DNA from: a virus | Length of the DNA: 24,216 nucleotides | Reading direction: 5' to 3' (one strand) | IMG/VR virus record: IMGVR_UViG_3300025314_000098 | Coordinates: 1-24,216 of that record | Shown here: piece after piece, positions 15,614-23,947 of the stretch | Layout: every line of letters begins with the position of its first letter | How positions within the stretch are numbered: the stretch's first letter is position 1 | Translations under genes and position numbers: made by a program | Notes under the pieces: generated by a model | Database searches by the model: none | What the model saw: the letters and a program-made list of their open reading frames with translations, nothing else | Told to the model about the DNA's origin: nothing

Positions 15614-15624
15614 AGGAGAAGTTT

Positions 15625-15903
15625 ATGCCAATATTTCACAGTACAGAAGTACGTTCAAAAGCTGATGTTGATAAAGTTACAACGGATAGAATTAATTCAC
15701 TATTTGACAGTCCGGCAGATGAGATGAAATTCCATAGACTTGCATTAACTGGATTCTATTTGCAAATGAATCCAATGGCTCAAGGCGGTAGCAGACGGGC
15801 AGAGATTCAACCGATTATAGAAAAGGTATTGCCAAAATTTGTTGAAATAGAAAAAATTATCCGTGAGGGCCGAGAGTTTAATAAAGAACAGAGGTGGGTT
15901 TGA
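15625..15903 (+). CDS. small helical protein of the tail module
   Basis: A 92-residue protein containing SPADEMKFHRLALTGFYLQMN and a charged C-terminal helix (IEKVLPKFVEIEKIIREGRE). An ATG at 15610 overlaps the preceding stop, but AAGGAGA (15613-15619) is placed five bases before ATG 15625, so that start is preferred. Its end overlaps the next gene in a TTGA junction. I do not recognise the family. Position suggests a virion or assembly accessory. Confidence 0.6.
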   Translation: MPIFHSTEVRSKADVDKVTTDRINSLFDSPADEMKFHRLALTGFYLQMNPMAQGGSRRAEIQPIIEKVLPKFVEIEKIIREGREFNKEQRWV

Positions 15904-16163
15904 GTTATATTGTATTTACATTAGCTGTTAGTGGTTTTGGATATGAAGTCAATAGATTTGGAATAAAAATCAGACAAGAATATATACCAGCCATTTCTGG
16001 TAATACTATAATGTCTCAATCTCAAGCCAATAAACTAGGTGATTTGGTAGATAAGAAAATCCAATTCCATCTAAACCCCGCCGTAACGGTGCAGCAAGTT
16101 AATGATTTATTGAATAATATAAAAACGGCAACACAAATTGTTAATGAAGAATTGGGAATTTAA
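15900..16163 (+). CDS. small protein of the tail module (TTG start)
   Basis: An 87-residue protein from TTG 15900, which overlaps the previous TGA (TTGA); GAGG (15891-15894) is five bases upstream. An in-frame GTG at 15894 would add two residues. The N-terminus is mildly hydrophobic (SYIVFTLAVSGFGYEV) but short for a membrane span. The C-terminal half is helical (VQQVNDLLNNIKTATQIVNEE). Function unknown. The same TTGA coupling is used after the large terminase. Confidence 0.5.
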   Translation: MSYIVFTLAVSGFGYEVNRFGIKIRQEYIPAISGNTIMSQSQANKLGDLVDKKIQFHLNPAVTVQQVNDLLNNIKTATQIVNEELGI

Positions 16164-16166
16164 AAT

Positions 16167-17075
16167 ATGGCATGGACGCAATTAACAGATTTATTAGGAG
16201 CAGCTAGATATTTAGCAGTAGGGTTTAGTATTGATACTACAGGATATGTGGGGCTTGGCAGATTAAATACAGGCGCATTGAGTAATGATTTTTGGGCATA
16301 TAATAGCACACTTAATACTTGGTCACAAAGAGCTAATTTCCCGGGAGCAGCCAGATATGCTGCCGTTGGGTTTGCTATTGGTACAAAAGGATATGTAGGT
16401 TTAGGAGCAGATGCTCTTAATGGATATAAAGATTTTTATGAATACGATCCATCAATTAACACATGGAAGAAAAAAATTGATTTTCCTCAATCAGACAGAA
16501 GGGGTGCAGTTGGATTTGGAATTGGCACAAAAGGATATGTAGGGCTTGGTTTATCAGTGGCCGGTGCAATATTATCTGATTTTTTAATGTTCGACCCAGC
16601 AGGGACTGGAAGTTGGGTTTCAATTGCTACTTTTACTGGCGGTGTTGGAAGATATGCCTCAGTAAGTTTTGTTATTGGAACAAAGGGATATGTAGGTCTT
16701 GGTGAATTAGGCTCAAGCAGAACCGCTTCGTTTTACGAATATAATCCATCAACAAATACATGGCAGGCTAAAGATAACTTTGGCGGTGGAACAAGAGCTT
16801 TTTCCGTTGCGTTTTCCACAACCGCAAATAAAGGGTATGTAGGATTAGGATATGGGGATGCTTCGCCTGTTGGATATAAAACAGACCTTTGGAGTTTTGA
16901 CCCTACATTAGGGTCGGGTTCACAATGGGTAAAAGTATATGATTTTATAGGTTCGGCAAGGTTTGCTGCCGTTGGGTTTGCTATAGGAGTGAATGGTTAT
17001 GTGGGAACAGGAGACACTGGTAGTCTATTATTGAAAGATTTTTATAAGTTCGACCCGACAACTCTATTTTCTGTT
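16167..17075 (+). repeat. six Kelch-like blades (propeller domain)
   Basis: Protein-level repeat of 48-54 residues. Four blades share the segment IGTKGYVGLG or close variants, and several share (F/L)x(E/K)(Y/F)(D/N)Px(x)NTW between blades. The high similarity suggests expansion within the gene. Confidence 0.8.
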
Positions 17076-18005
17076 ACACAGATATTAGGTATAAAATGGC
17101 ATATTTTGCAATCGCCTTCGCCAAAAAGCATAGTATTAAAATGGGATATTTTAGATAAATCTCCAATAACTAAAGATTTAGTTCTGAAATGGGATATTTC
17201 AAATTATGTATATATACCAAATGTGGACTGCGTTCTGAAATGGGATATTTTACAAGAAACCCAGCGAAGTATTTTGTTGAATTGGAATATTGATGATAAA
17301 TCACCAATCTCGTCAAACCGAATTTTAAAATGGGATATTAGAAATTATACACAAGATAAAATATTAAGTTGCAAATGGGATATAGAAGATAAAACACCCG
17401 TATCAAATAACTATATTTTAAAATGGGATATTTATGGTTCCGTACAGAAATCTATTAATTTCAAATGGAATATAGATGGTTTACATGATACACAAGATAA
17501 AACATTAATTTGCAAATGGGATATAGGTGGATACATACAAAAGGATTTAATTTTTGAATGGGATATTGGAGATTTCTCAGATGTTTACCCTATATTGATT
17601 TTAAAATGGGATATTGAACCGTTTGCTAGTTCTCCAACACAAACATTACAATGCGTTTGGGACATTGGAGGTTCAATAGAGAAAAGCTTAATTTGCAAAT
17701 GGGATATATTTGATGAAGACGGCGCTACCGGATATATTTCTGATGAATTAATCCTTAAATGGAATGTTGACGGGCGCTCTGATATTACAAAACAAATCGT
17801 ATTAAAATGGAACATTGCAGCCACGGTAATAGCGAAAGATTTTATTTTAAAGTGGGATATAGAAAGTGAAATAAAAAAGAAAATTGTATTCAAGTGGGAC
17901 ATTGATTCTCAAGGCAAAGCCAAATATAAATTTGAATCCGAGGAAAGAAACAAGACTTTCAGAAGAGAAGTAATCCGTAGAAAACAATTAATTACAACAA
18001 TTTAA
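16167..18005 (+). CDS. Kelch-like propeller fused to an 18-copy W-D-I repeat array
   Basis: A 612-residue protein. Residues 1-303 hold six Kelch-like blades, each with an aromatic W, a short F-x-G-x-x-R turn and a GYVG(L/T)G strand at 26, 75, 123, 174, 223 and 277. This predicts a six-bladed beta-propeller, a fold usually used to bind protein or sugar. Residues 306-580 hold 18 copies of a 14-20 residue unit with Trp at 311, 326, 342, 359, 373, 389, 404, 420, 434, 451, 465, 481, 498, 512, 532, 548, 563 and 577. The end (KYKFESEERNKTF, then a basic tail) matches the 103-residue protein at 15302. A likely reading is a binding head on a repetitive stalk or fibre. It is unclear which end attaches to the virion. 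The ribosome site is weak (GGAA). Confidence 0.75.
   Translation: MAWTQLTDLLGAARYLAVGFSIDTTGYVGLGRLNTGALSNDFWAYNSTLNTWSQRANFPGAARYAAVGFAIGTKGYVGLGADALNGYKDFYEYDPSINTWKKKIDFPQSDRRGAVGFGIGTKGYVGLGLSVAGAILSDFLMFDPAGTGSWVSIATFTGGVGRYASVSFVIGTKGYVGLGELGSSRTASFYEYNPSTNTWQAKDNFGGGTRAFSVAFSTTANKGYVGLGYGDASPVGYKTDLWSFDPTLGSGSQWVKVYDFIGSARFAAVGFAIGVNGYVGTGDTGSLLLKDFYKFDPTTLFSVTQILGIKWHILQSPSPKSIVLKWDILDKSPITKDLVLKWDISNYVYIPNVDCVLKWDILQETQRSILLNWNIDDKSPISSNRILKWDIRNYTQDKILSCKWDIEDKTPVSNNYILKWDIYGSVQKSINFKWNIDGLHDTQDKTLICKWDIGGYIQKDLIFEWDIGDFSDVYPILILKWDIEPFASSPTQTLQCVWDIGGSIEKSLICKWDIFDEDGATGYISDELILKWNVDGRSDITKQIVLKWNIAATVIAKDFILKWDIESEIKKKIVFKWDIDSQGKAKYKFESEERNKTFRREVIRRKQLITTI
17082..17906 (+). repeat. 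18-copy W-D-I coding repeat
   Basis: The core is AAATGGGATAT or one- to two-base variants, spaced 42-60 bases. The spacers fall into two kinds that tend to alternate: longer ones with DK(S/T)P(I/V) and shorter ones with (V/I)QKS or similar. This suggests a two-unit higher-order repeat. The Trp and hydrophobic flanks are the most constant positions. Confidence 0.8.
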
Positions 18006-18006
18006 G

Positions 18007-18600
18007 ATGAATATAATAAACAAACATCCTTACGAGAAATTTCCTGTCTATGCTGATTTTTATATCAATCTCGATAGCAATGAAACTTTAAGTTCTTATA
18101 GCCTTGTCTGTATAAATTTACAGACCGGGACAGGCAGTAAATCTACCGTTGTTGATTCTGATAGCATTGACGGCACGAAAGTAAGGATTGTATTAAAGGC
18201 AGATGCACCGCAAGGCGATCATAAAATTACGGCAAAGGTAAAAACGAGTAATGATAATGATTATGAAATTGATATTATTATAAAAATAAAAGATACAACA
18301 GGGAAGGTAGACAGGTTTACAAAACAGGTCTCAGAGGAATTTGTAGTAATCACTGACTTTTCCAATGATTTGGCTTCAGGCGAAACCATATCAAGTAGCG
18401 AAGTAAGCGCCATTAGGTTATCTGATGGGAGCGATTTAACAAGTAATATTATTGAATTTAGTCAAAAAAGTTCAAAGAAAATACTCGTTGGGGTAATGAA
18501 TGGCACTGATGGGGAATTGTATCGTATCACAATAAAGGTACAAACTTCTCTTGGATATAAATTTCAGAAAAATCTAATTATGAAAGTACAAGAACGCTAA
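18007..18600 (+). CDS. tandem beta-sandwich protein (two related domains)
   Basis: A 197-residue protein made of two copies of one domain. Residues about 5-95 and 105-195 match in order: K(H/Q)xxExFxV, DFxxxLxSxET(L/I)S, a V-x-x-I or A-I strand, then a xxKVxTSxxxxxx strand and a final I-K or M-K strand. The repeat suggests a beta-sandwich pair of the kind found in virion accessory proteins. No signal peptide. It starts one base after the propeller gene's stop with no clear ribosome site, so coupling is likely. Its stop overlaps the next ATG (TAATG). Confidence 0.6.
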   Translation: MNIINKHPYEKFPVYADFYINLDSNETLSSYSLVCINLQTGTGSKSTVVDSDSIDGTKVRIVLKADAPQGDHKITAKVKTSNDNDYEIDIIIKIKDTTGKVDRFTKQVSEEFVVITDFSNDLASGETISSSEVSAIRLSDGSDLTSNIIEFSQKSSKKILVGVMNGTDGELYRITIKVQTSLGYKFQKNLIMKVQER

Positions 18601-20135
18601 TGCCTTATACACAACCATTCAGGCAATCAACCAACAATCCTGGCATAGTAACCAATGCGCCAACAACGGATGTGGTATGGTCTACTGGCAGGAACATCAG
18701 ATTCAAGCATGGATGCGTCTATAAGACGCTAGGTAAGACATTGCTTGCTACTGTGCCAAATAGCTTGCCAATTAGAGCAATGTTTACATTTAGGGCTTAC
18801 GATAATGTATTCAGAACTATAGTTTGTTGTGATACAAAAATCTATGCCTATTCGAAAGAATTTGAGACATATTCGGATATTACACCAAGTCCAGCGCCTG
18901 ATTCAGAATCAACAGATATTTGGCAATTTGCCTTAGTTGGCGGGTTGCCCATACTTACCAATGGTATTAATGGTATATGGAAATGGGCAAATCTCGGTTC
19001 TGTATTGCAAAAGTTGAATATTCCGATGGCTAAGTATATGATAACCTCTATGCACAGGCTTTTATTAGGCTCAATAACTGAAAGCGGATATAATTATCCG
19101 GCAAGGGTGCGTTGGTCGAAAGCGACAAAGCCAGAAATATTTGCTATTGGGAAAGATGGTAAAGGTGGTAGGGCGGATTTTGTTAAAATGACTGGTGATG
19201 GTATCGAGGCATTAGAAAGAATTGTAGGGTTTAGTAATTATAAAAACAGCGTATATGTATTCACAGAACAAAATATTTATGCAATGGATCATTACCAATC
19301 TCCTTATGATTATCAATCCACTATTTTCGCAGAAGGCGTTGGGCTTGTCGGTGCAAGAGCTGTAACGAAAGACAAGTTTGGTATTAATTACCTAATAGGG
19401 CAAGAAGATTTTTATATGATTACCGATACGGTGTCGCCTATAGGTTTTCCAATACGAAATTCAGTATTTCCAAATCTGAATAAGGATGCAATCAGGACTG
19501 CATTTTCATTTTACAAACCAGATACAAAAGAAATATTTAATTGTGTGCCTGTTAATTCTGGCTCGTTTGATACAGCTTATATTTATAATACCGAATTAAA
19601 GAATTGGTCAATATGCGATGTTGATTATACTTGCCATACTTATAATTTCAAGCAAGGCGCTTCTTCCTGGGATAATTTGAGTTTTGGCAGTTGGGATGAA
19701 ATAACAGATAGTCAATGGGACAAGTTAAGCGAAAATGGGGTATTGCCTTATAGTGTTGTAGGTGATACTTCTGGCAATATTTTCAAGCTGGATGATGGAG
19801 CTAACAATAATGGAAAAGCGATAGAAGCCTATATAGAAACTGGTGATATGGTATTTGATAGTACGGTATTCAGTAAAAATATTACGGAGATATTTCCAAG
19901 CGTAAAACCTCAAAGTGCTGATACGCAATTATTGATACAAGTCGGAGCAAGGGAATCTTTGCATCAACAAATCGAATGGTCAGACCCGATGGCTTATACA
20001 ATAGGCGTTGATGAAAAGGCGGATTTTTTGTCAAATGGGAAATATGTTAGATTGAGATTTTATACGAATCAGCTAGATGCTGAATGGATACTTGATGGAT
20101 ATTATTTAAACTATACTTTAGGAGGTTTAAGGTGA
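18600..20135 (+). CDS. P22 gp10-like tail hub / DNA-stabilisation protein
   Basis: A 511-residue protein, beta-rich throughout. The N-terminus (NNPGIVTNAPTTDVVWSTG, then NIRFKHGCVYKTLG) and the later RVRWSKATKPEIFAIG, VYVFTEQNIYAMDHYQSPYD and IYNTELKNWSICDVDYTCH segments follow the layout of propeller-type short-tail hub proteins such as P22 gp10, which is of similar size. This protein would close the head after packaging and carry the tail tip or fibres. It overlaps its neighbours on both sides (TAATG at the start, GTGA/TGATG at the end). The assignment rests on pattern, length and position and could be wrong in detail. Confidence 0.6.
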   Translation: MPYTQPFRQSTNNPGIVTNAPTTDVVWSTGRNIRFKHGCVYKTLGKTLLATVPNSLPIRAMFTFRAYDNVFRTIVCCDTKIYAYSKEFETYSDITPSPAPDSESTDIWQFALVGGLPILTNGINGIWKWANLGSVLQKLNIPMAKYMITSMHRLLLGSITESGYNYPARVRWSKATKPEIFAIGKDGKGGRADFVKMTGDGIEALERIVGFSNYKNSVYVFTEQNIYAMDHYQSPYDYQSTIFAEGVGLVGARAVTKDKFGINYLIGQEDFYMITDTVSPIGFPIRNSVFPNLNKDAIRTAFSFYKPDTKEIFNCVPVNSGSFDTAYIYNTELKNWSICDVDYTCHTYNFKQGASSWDNLSFGSWDEITDSQWDKLSENGVLPYSVVGDTSGNIFKLDDGANNNGKAIEAYIETGDMVFDSTVFSKNITEIFPSVKPQSADTQLLIQVGARESLHQQIEWSDPMAYTIGVDEKADFLSNGKYVRLRFYTNQLDAEWILDGYYLNYTLGGLR

Positions 20136-20710
20136 TGGAATTGGTAAAAGAGGTTATAATACCTATGGAGATAAAGACGGAAGAGATGGCAAAACCCATA
20201 GCACCTCAATTAATTATTGCATGTGTCCCTTGTGGTACATTTTTCGAGCCGCACCATACGGCGACATGGCGTTTGATACAGCCTTATGTTGAGGCTATAG
20301 CAGATAAAACAAAAGGGGAATATACTGGATATGCTGTAAAGCAATCTCTTTGGAATGGGCAGGCAAGTGTCCATTTGGCATATATGGATAATTCAGGAAC
20401 TGCTACGCAAGACAATAGCATAGATTTAGTTTTTAAACATTTAATATCAGACCCAAAAAAAGATTTTGTTGGATATATAATTACAAGACTTGACCCTGCA
20501 TCAATGCACATTTGGCAGGTAGAAATCATGCCAGAATATCGAGCTACCAATGCTTTTAAATTAGGTGTTGGATATTTAGATGGATTTGTAAAATTATGGA
20601 GCAGCCCTCCCGTTACAATGAGTTCACAGCGTGAAGGATGGCATAAGATGTGTATTGATGCTGGATTTGAAGAACTTTATACGGTTTACAGAAAAGTATT
20701 GAAGGTGTAA
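20132..20710 (+). CDS. GNAT-like acetyltransferase-fold protein
   Basis: A 192-residue protein. The central and C-terminal parts fit the acetyltransferase fold: FVGYIITRLDPASMHIWQVEI as the long beta pair, MPEYRATNAFKLGVGYL at the site of the CoA-binding turn and helix, and QREGWHKMCIDAGFEELY at the end. The usual R/Q-x-x-G-x-G/A loop is not exact, so catalytic activity is uncertain. Proteins of this shape are common in phage tail modules with no known substrate. GGAGG (20121-20125) is six bases before GTG 20132 and nine before ATG 20135; either may be used. It overlaps the hub gene stop. Confidence 0.5.
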   Translation: MMELVKEVIIPMEIKTEEMAKPIAPQLIIACVPCGTFFEPHHTATWRLIQPYVEAIADKTKGEYTGYAVKQSLWNGQASVHLAYMDNSGTATQDNSIDLVFKHLISDPKKDFVGYIITRLDPASMHIWQVEIMPEYRATNAFKLGVGYLDGFVKLWSSPPVTMSSQREGWHKMCIDAGFEELYTVYRKVLKV

Positions 20711-20713
20711 TTT

Positions 20714-21691
20714 ATGAATAGTGGTAGCGGTGCAAGTTCTGTATTTGAAAAACTTTTACCTGATTTCGCAAAAGAATCAGTAATAAAATATTTAGATCGT
20801 GCCTGGGATTTTTCTCATCCAGATTTGAATAATTACAATATAGACGCTTTGAATGCCTTAGATACTTATGCCGAATGGAATTCTAATGAACAAGATGGTA
20901 TTGAGGCATTAGCGTCAAGAGCAGACGAAGGTTCTTCTATTGCCCAAAAAGGTAAAGATTTATTAGAAGATATATTTGACGGGTTAAAATTAAATGCAAA
21001 CACAAAACTAGATGATGCCTATACCAAAAAAGCAGATATTTTAAAACAACAACTCACAGAAGAAATATTGCCAGAGCTTGAATCAGAAGCACTTTCTTTA
21101 GGGATGCTAGGTAGTAGCGGACATAATATAAGGCAAACAAAAGCAGCCGAAAAAACATTAGCAATATTGGTTGAGTCAAGCAAGGATATTTATTTCGATG
21201 ATTACGAAACTGCAAGGGATATACAGGAAAACTCTCTTGGGCATGGTATTGTATATAGTGGAGAAAGCACAAGGGACGCTGAATTATTAAGGCAGGCAGG
21301 CTTATATAAAAGAGAATACAACCAGGGTAGTCTTGAAGATGCTTACCGGAAATGGACTGCAAATCAAGTCCATGCCATTGCGAAATTGGAAATTTTGGGC
21401 AATGCAGTTCGGGCAACTGTTGGTGCTATGGTAACAAAAACAGAACCATTTTTCACGCCTAAGCCTATGTCGCAAATTGCAGGACTTGCTATGGTTGGTG
21501 CTGAGATGTTTGCGTCGTTTTACAATGGGACTAAACCATCTTCTAGCCAATACTCTCCTGGTGTTTTTGGAATGTCAAATATTGGTGCAAATACTATGGA
21601 ATCAACAATGAATCCAATGTCATTGAGAATGCCTGGTATTGGGATAACTACGATTGAAGGTATGAAAACAAGTACCTCATTAGGGATGTGA
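20714..21691 (+). CDS. putative internal/ejection protein A
   Basis: A 325-residue helical protein, a paralogue of its downstream neighbour. The shared core includes LGHGIVYSGESTRDAE, then LLRQAGLYKREYNQGSLEDAY (residues about 190-211), LEILGNAVRATVG (225-237) and KTEPFF (242-247). A short hydrophobic stretch (MSQIAGLAMVGAEMFASFY) is followed by a Met-rich, flexible tail. Predicted to be carried in the head and released to help build the channel for DNA entry, from its place after the hub genes. AAGG lies eight bases before ATG 20714. Confidence 0.55.
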   Translation: MNSGSGASSVFEKLLPDFAKESVIKYLDRAWDFSHPDLNNYNIDALNALDTYAEWNSNEQDGIEALASRADEGSSIAQKGKDLLEDIFDGLKLNANTKLDDAYTKKADILKQQLTEEILPELESEALSLGMLGSSGHNIRQTKAAEKTLAILVESSKDIYFDDYETARDIQENSLGHGIVYSGESTRDAELLRQAGLYKREYNQGSLEDAYRKWTANQVHAIAKLEILGNAVRATVGAMVTKTEPFFTPKPMSQIAGLAMVGAEMFASFYNGTKPSSSQYSPGVFGMSNIGANTMESTMNPMSLRMPGIGITTIEGMKTSTSLGM

Positions 21692-21693
21692 CT

Positions 21694-22641
21694 ATGAATG
21701 GTTCTAAAGGAACAGCAACAACAGTAATGACTAATTTACCATCCTATGTAAAACCATATATTTTTAGTGGGGCAGGAGGGGCAGCAAGTAATGTAGAATA
21801 TGGGGTTCATGGATATTTGCCTTGGGCTGAGAGATTATTTGAAGAAAAAAACCCCGAACTATGGCGTTATAATGATGATACTTATGCAAGTCAGGATGGT
21901 TATGAAATAAGTGCTATTAATAAATTGGCTAATCGGGGGAGAAATGGCGATTCTCTTATTAAAAACAATGCCATACCGTATATCGAAGGTGTTCTTGATG
22001 GTAATTATCTTACAGGCACAAAAGCTGAGTTTATCACAATGCTTGACAAGGTTATAGACAAGCCAAAAGAAACTATCGAGGATATTTTAGATGAAATTGG
22101 CATTTCTTTATATGTCATGGGTGATTTATCAAATAGTAACCTAGCTAAAGAAAGCGTTGATGAGACAAAATATTATGATAGAATGGGGGCATTCATAAAA
22201 GTACAAAATTACAAATCAGAGCGTAGACGGCAAGAACATGCACTAGGTTACGGTATTGAATATGGTAAACAAGACGTAGTTGATGCTGAAATATTGAGGA
22301 TGTCGGGACTCTATTTTAGAGAATATGAACAGGGAAGGCTTTCTGATGTTTACAAAAAAGAATATGATAAATTAGTTACCAAAGTCAGGCGGCTTGAAAT
22401 ACTTGGTAATGCAGTTAGGTCTCTTGTGGGTAGCCAATCAGCCAAAACTGAACCTTATTATAGAGCAAGTCCGATTGTTGGTATACTAGGTGGGGCAATG
22501 ACTGGTGCTGTTTCTGGTGCAATGCTCGCTAGTTCTCTGATGGCAGAAGGGGCAAAAATCGGAGGTATGGGTGCTGGAGCCTTTGGGGCTATTGCAGGTG
22601 CTGGTGTTGGCGCTCTTTTAGGTTTTTTATCATCTGGCTAA
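21694..22641 (+). CDS. putative internal/ejection protein B with glycine-zipper membrane segment
   Basis: A 315-residue protein, a paralogue of the preceding gene: DAEILRMSGLYFREYEQGRL (residues 197-216), LEILGNAVRSLVG and KTEPYY align with it along most of the length. The last 55 residues are different: a Gly/Ala-rich hydrophobic region (from IVGILGGAMTGAVSG to GALLGFLSSG) with small residues spaced like a glycine zipper. This suits a membrane-inserting, oligomerising helix pair. AGGG (21682-21685) is placed eight bases before ATG 21694; an in-frame GTG at 21688 is also possible. The role is inferred as forming the trans-envelope pore during infection. Confidence 0.6.
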   Translation: MNGSKGTATTVMTNLPSYVKPYIFSGAGGAASNVEYGVHGYLPWAERLFEEKNPELWRYNDDTYASQDGYEISAINKLANRGRNGDSLIKNNAIPYIEGVLDGNYLTGTKAEFITMLDKVIDKPKETIEDILDEIGISLYVMGDLSNSNLAKESVDETKYYDRMGAFIKVQNYKSERRRQEHALGYGIEYGKQDVVDAEILRMSGLYFREYEQGRLSDVYKKEYDKLVTKVRRLEILGNAVRSLVGSQSAKTEPYYRASPIVGILGGAMTGAVSGAMLASSLMAEGAKIGGMGAGAFGAIAGAGVGALLGFLSSG

Positions 22642-22668
22642 AAAATTATATAATTAGAGGAGTTAATT

Positions 22669-22686
22669 ATGGCACATGGATTATAA
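22669..22686 (+). pseudogene. five-codon stub copying the start of the next gene
   Basis: GAGGAG, then TTAATT, then ATG opens MAHGL and a TAA. The next gene starts in the same way (GATTAATT, ATG, MTNGL). The shared bases cover the ribosome site, start and GGATTA codons. It looks like a duplicated or broken start region, or a real minimal leader peptide. Confidence 0.4.
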
Positions 22687-22747
22687 AATATTTATTTATG
22701 ATAAAATATTGTGCGATGGTAGATAGGGAGAGGGTATTCCCATTCTT

Positions 22748-22879
22748 TTGCAGGATAAACCAGTCATTGAGACGTATGAGCATGTTTCACCTGAATCAGT
22801 AGGAAATATAAGAAAAATATTTTTTTCTAACTTTCCTGGTAATTCTGTAATGTTATCAATGCTAGAAAAGTTATCATGA
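22748..22879 (+). CDS. possible small ORF in the gap before the last internal protein
   Basis: A 43-codon frame from TTG 22748 to TGA 22877-22879 reads like protein (LQDKPVIETYEHVSPESVGN at the start). GGGAGAGGG lies about 13 bases before the TTG, too far for good initiation, and ATT codons lie nearer. It may be a small gene with a rare start, or the remnant of a gene whose start is the MAHGL stub. Confidence 0.3.
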   Translation: MQDKPVIETYEHVSPESVGNIRKIFFSNFPGNSVMLSMLEKLS

Positions 22880-22904
22880 AATATATTTACAGAAGGGATT
22901 AATT

Positions 22905-23945
22905 ATGACAAACGGATTAAATTTATTAACATTAGAAGATGAAGATTTGGTAAAGCCTAGGTACCAGGGACTTGATTTCGAGACCCCTATGATAGAATTA
23001 CCATCAAAACCTTTGCCAACGACTACCGGATTGAGTCTTGAGAATGAAAATCCTATTTTGTCCACGACTAATACTGATTTTGTATCGAGCATTGCGACTC
23101 CAAATTCCCATCAAAAGAAAAAGACCAGTTTTGTTGATTGGTGGAAGAACATGGAACCCGATAAAAAGACAGCATTAACTAGGGGATTGCTTTCTACTGG
23201 TTTAAATATGATGTCTTTAGGTGGTCAGACTTATAAAAGACCTGTAAGTACATTGGGTGTCATAGGGCAGTCAGGTATAGCAGGATTAAGGCAATATGAA
23301 GATACCTTCGATAGAGAACAAGCACATGGATTTAGAAAAGATTATTTAGATTTGGCGAAAGAAAGAAATCAAATGAAAGCTAAGGCTTATGGCTTAAAAT
23401 TAGATGCTGCAACAAATGCAATTACTGAAAAACAAAGTGTCAAAAAAACAAAGGCATTAAAGAGAATTGCGCAAATAGATGAAAAAATAGGAAGATATGC
23501 AAAGAACAACTCTATAGTTGATTCAGAAGCAGCCAGAAGACTTCAGATGTTTGAGGGGAAAAATGTATCAATAGGCTCTACTATGAACGAAGAAGACAGA
23601 CAGCGCATTGTAAATTCTTATAATAAAGAACGGCAGACATTATTGCCATTGACAATGAATGACGAAGAATATGAAGAATACAAACAAAATGAGAAAGAGA
23701 AAATAATAAGAAATGAAAGTTTAAGAGAAATGGACGTTTATGAAAAGAAGCCATTAAGTGATAAAATCAATGAGTTGGGATTAAGTGGGTTAAGTACGAA
23801 ATCTGGCGCAGATAAGGCAAGGGGATTAACAACTGAACCTAGGAGGGTATTAGATGAAGCCACTGCGCAGGATTTTATGAATCAAGCTGGCGGAGATAAA
23901 GAAAAAGCCAGAGAATTAGCAAGGCAAGCTGGATATAATTTCTAA
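22905..23945 (+). CDS. putative internal virion (ejection) protein C
   Basis: A 346-residue protein. The N-terminal 70 residues are low-complexity and Pro/Thr/Ser-rich. Then come VDWWKNMEPDKKTAL and a glycine-rich turn region (RGLLSTGLNMMSLGG), followed by a long charged helical section (about 140-290). The C-terminus (TAQDFMNQAGGDKEKARELARQAGYNF) contains the AGGDKxKARxLAxxxGY-F ending that recurs at the end of internal proteins of short-tailed phages. AAGGG is seven bases before ATG 22905. It follows the two ejection-type paralogues, so a third component of the same assembly is the best guess. Confidence 0.6.
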   Translation: MTNGLNLLTLEDEDLVKPRYQGLDFETPMIELPSKPLPTTTGLSLENENPILSTTNTDFVSSIATPNSHQKKKTSFVDWWKNMEPDKKTALTRGLLSTGLNMMSLGGQTYKRPVSTLGVIGQSGIAGLRQYEDTFDREQAHGFRKDYLDLAKERNQMKAKAYGLKLDAATNAITEKQSVKKTKALKRIAQIDEKIGRYAKNNSIVDSEAARRLQMFEGKNVSIGSTMNEEDRQRIVNSYNKERQTLLPLTMNDEEYEEYKQNEKEKIIRNESLREMDVYEKKPLSDKINELGLSGLSTKSGADKARGLTTEPRRVLDEATAQDFMNQAGGDKEKARELARQAGYNF

Positions 23946-23947
23946 AT

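Noticed and set aside
17082-17906. CRISPR-like array
   Set aside because: The repeat core is short, degenerate and in frame with a coding sequence, and the spacers are not of constant length. It is a protein repeat.
15302-18005. Diversity-generating retroelement target region
   Set aside because: No reverse transcriptase, template repeat or adenine-specific variation pattern is visible in the window.
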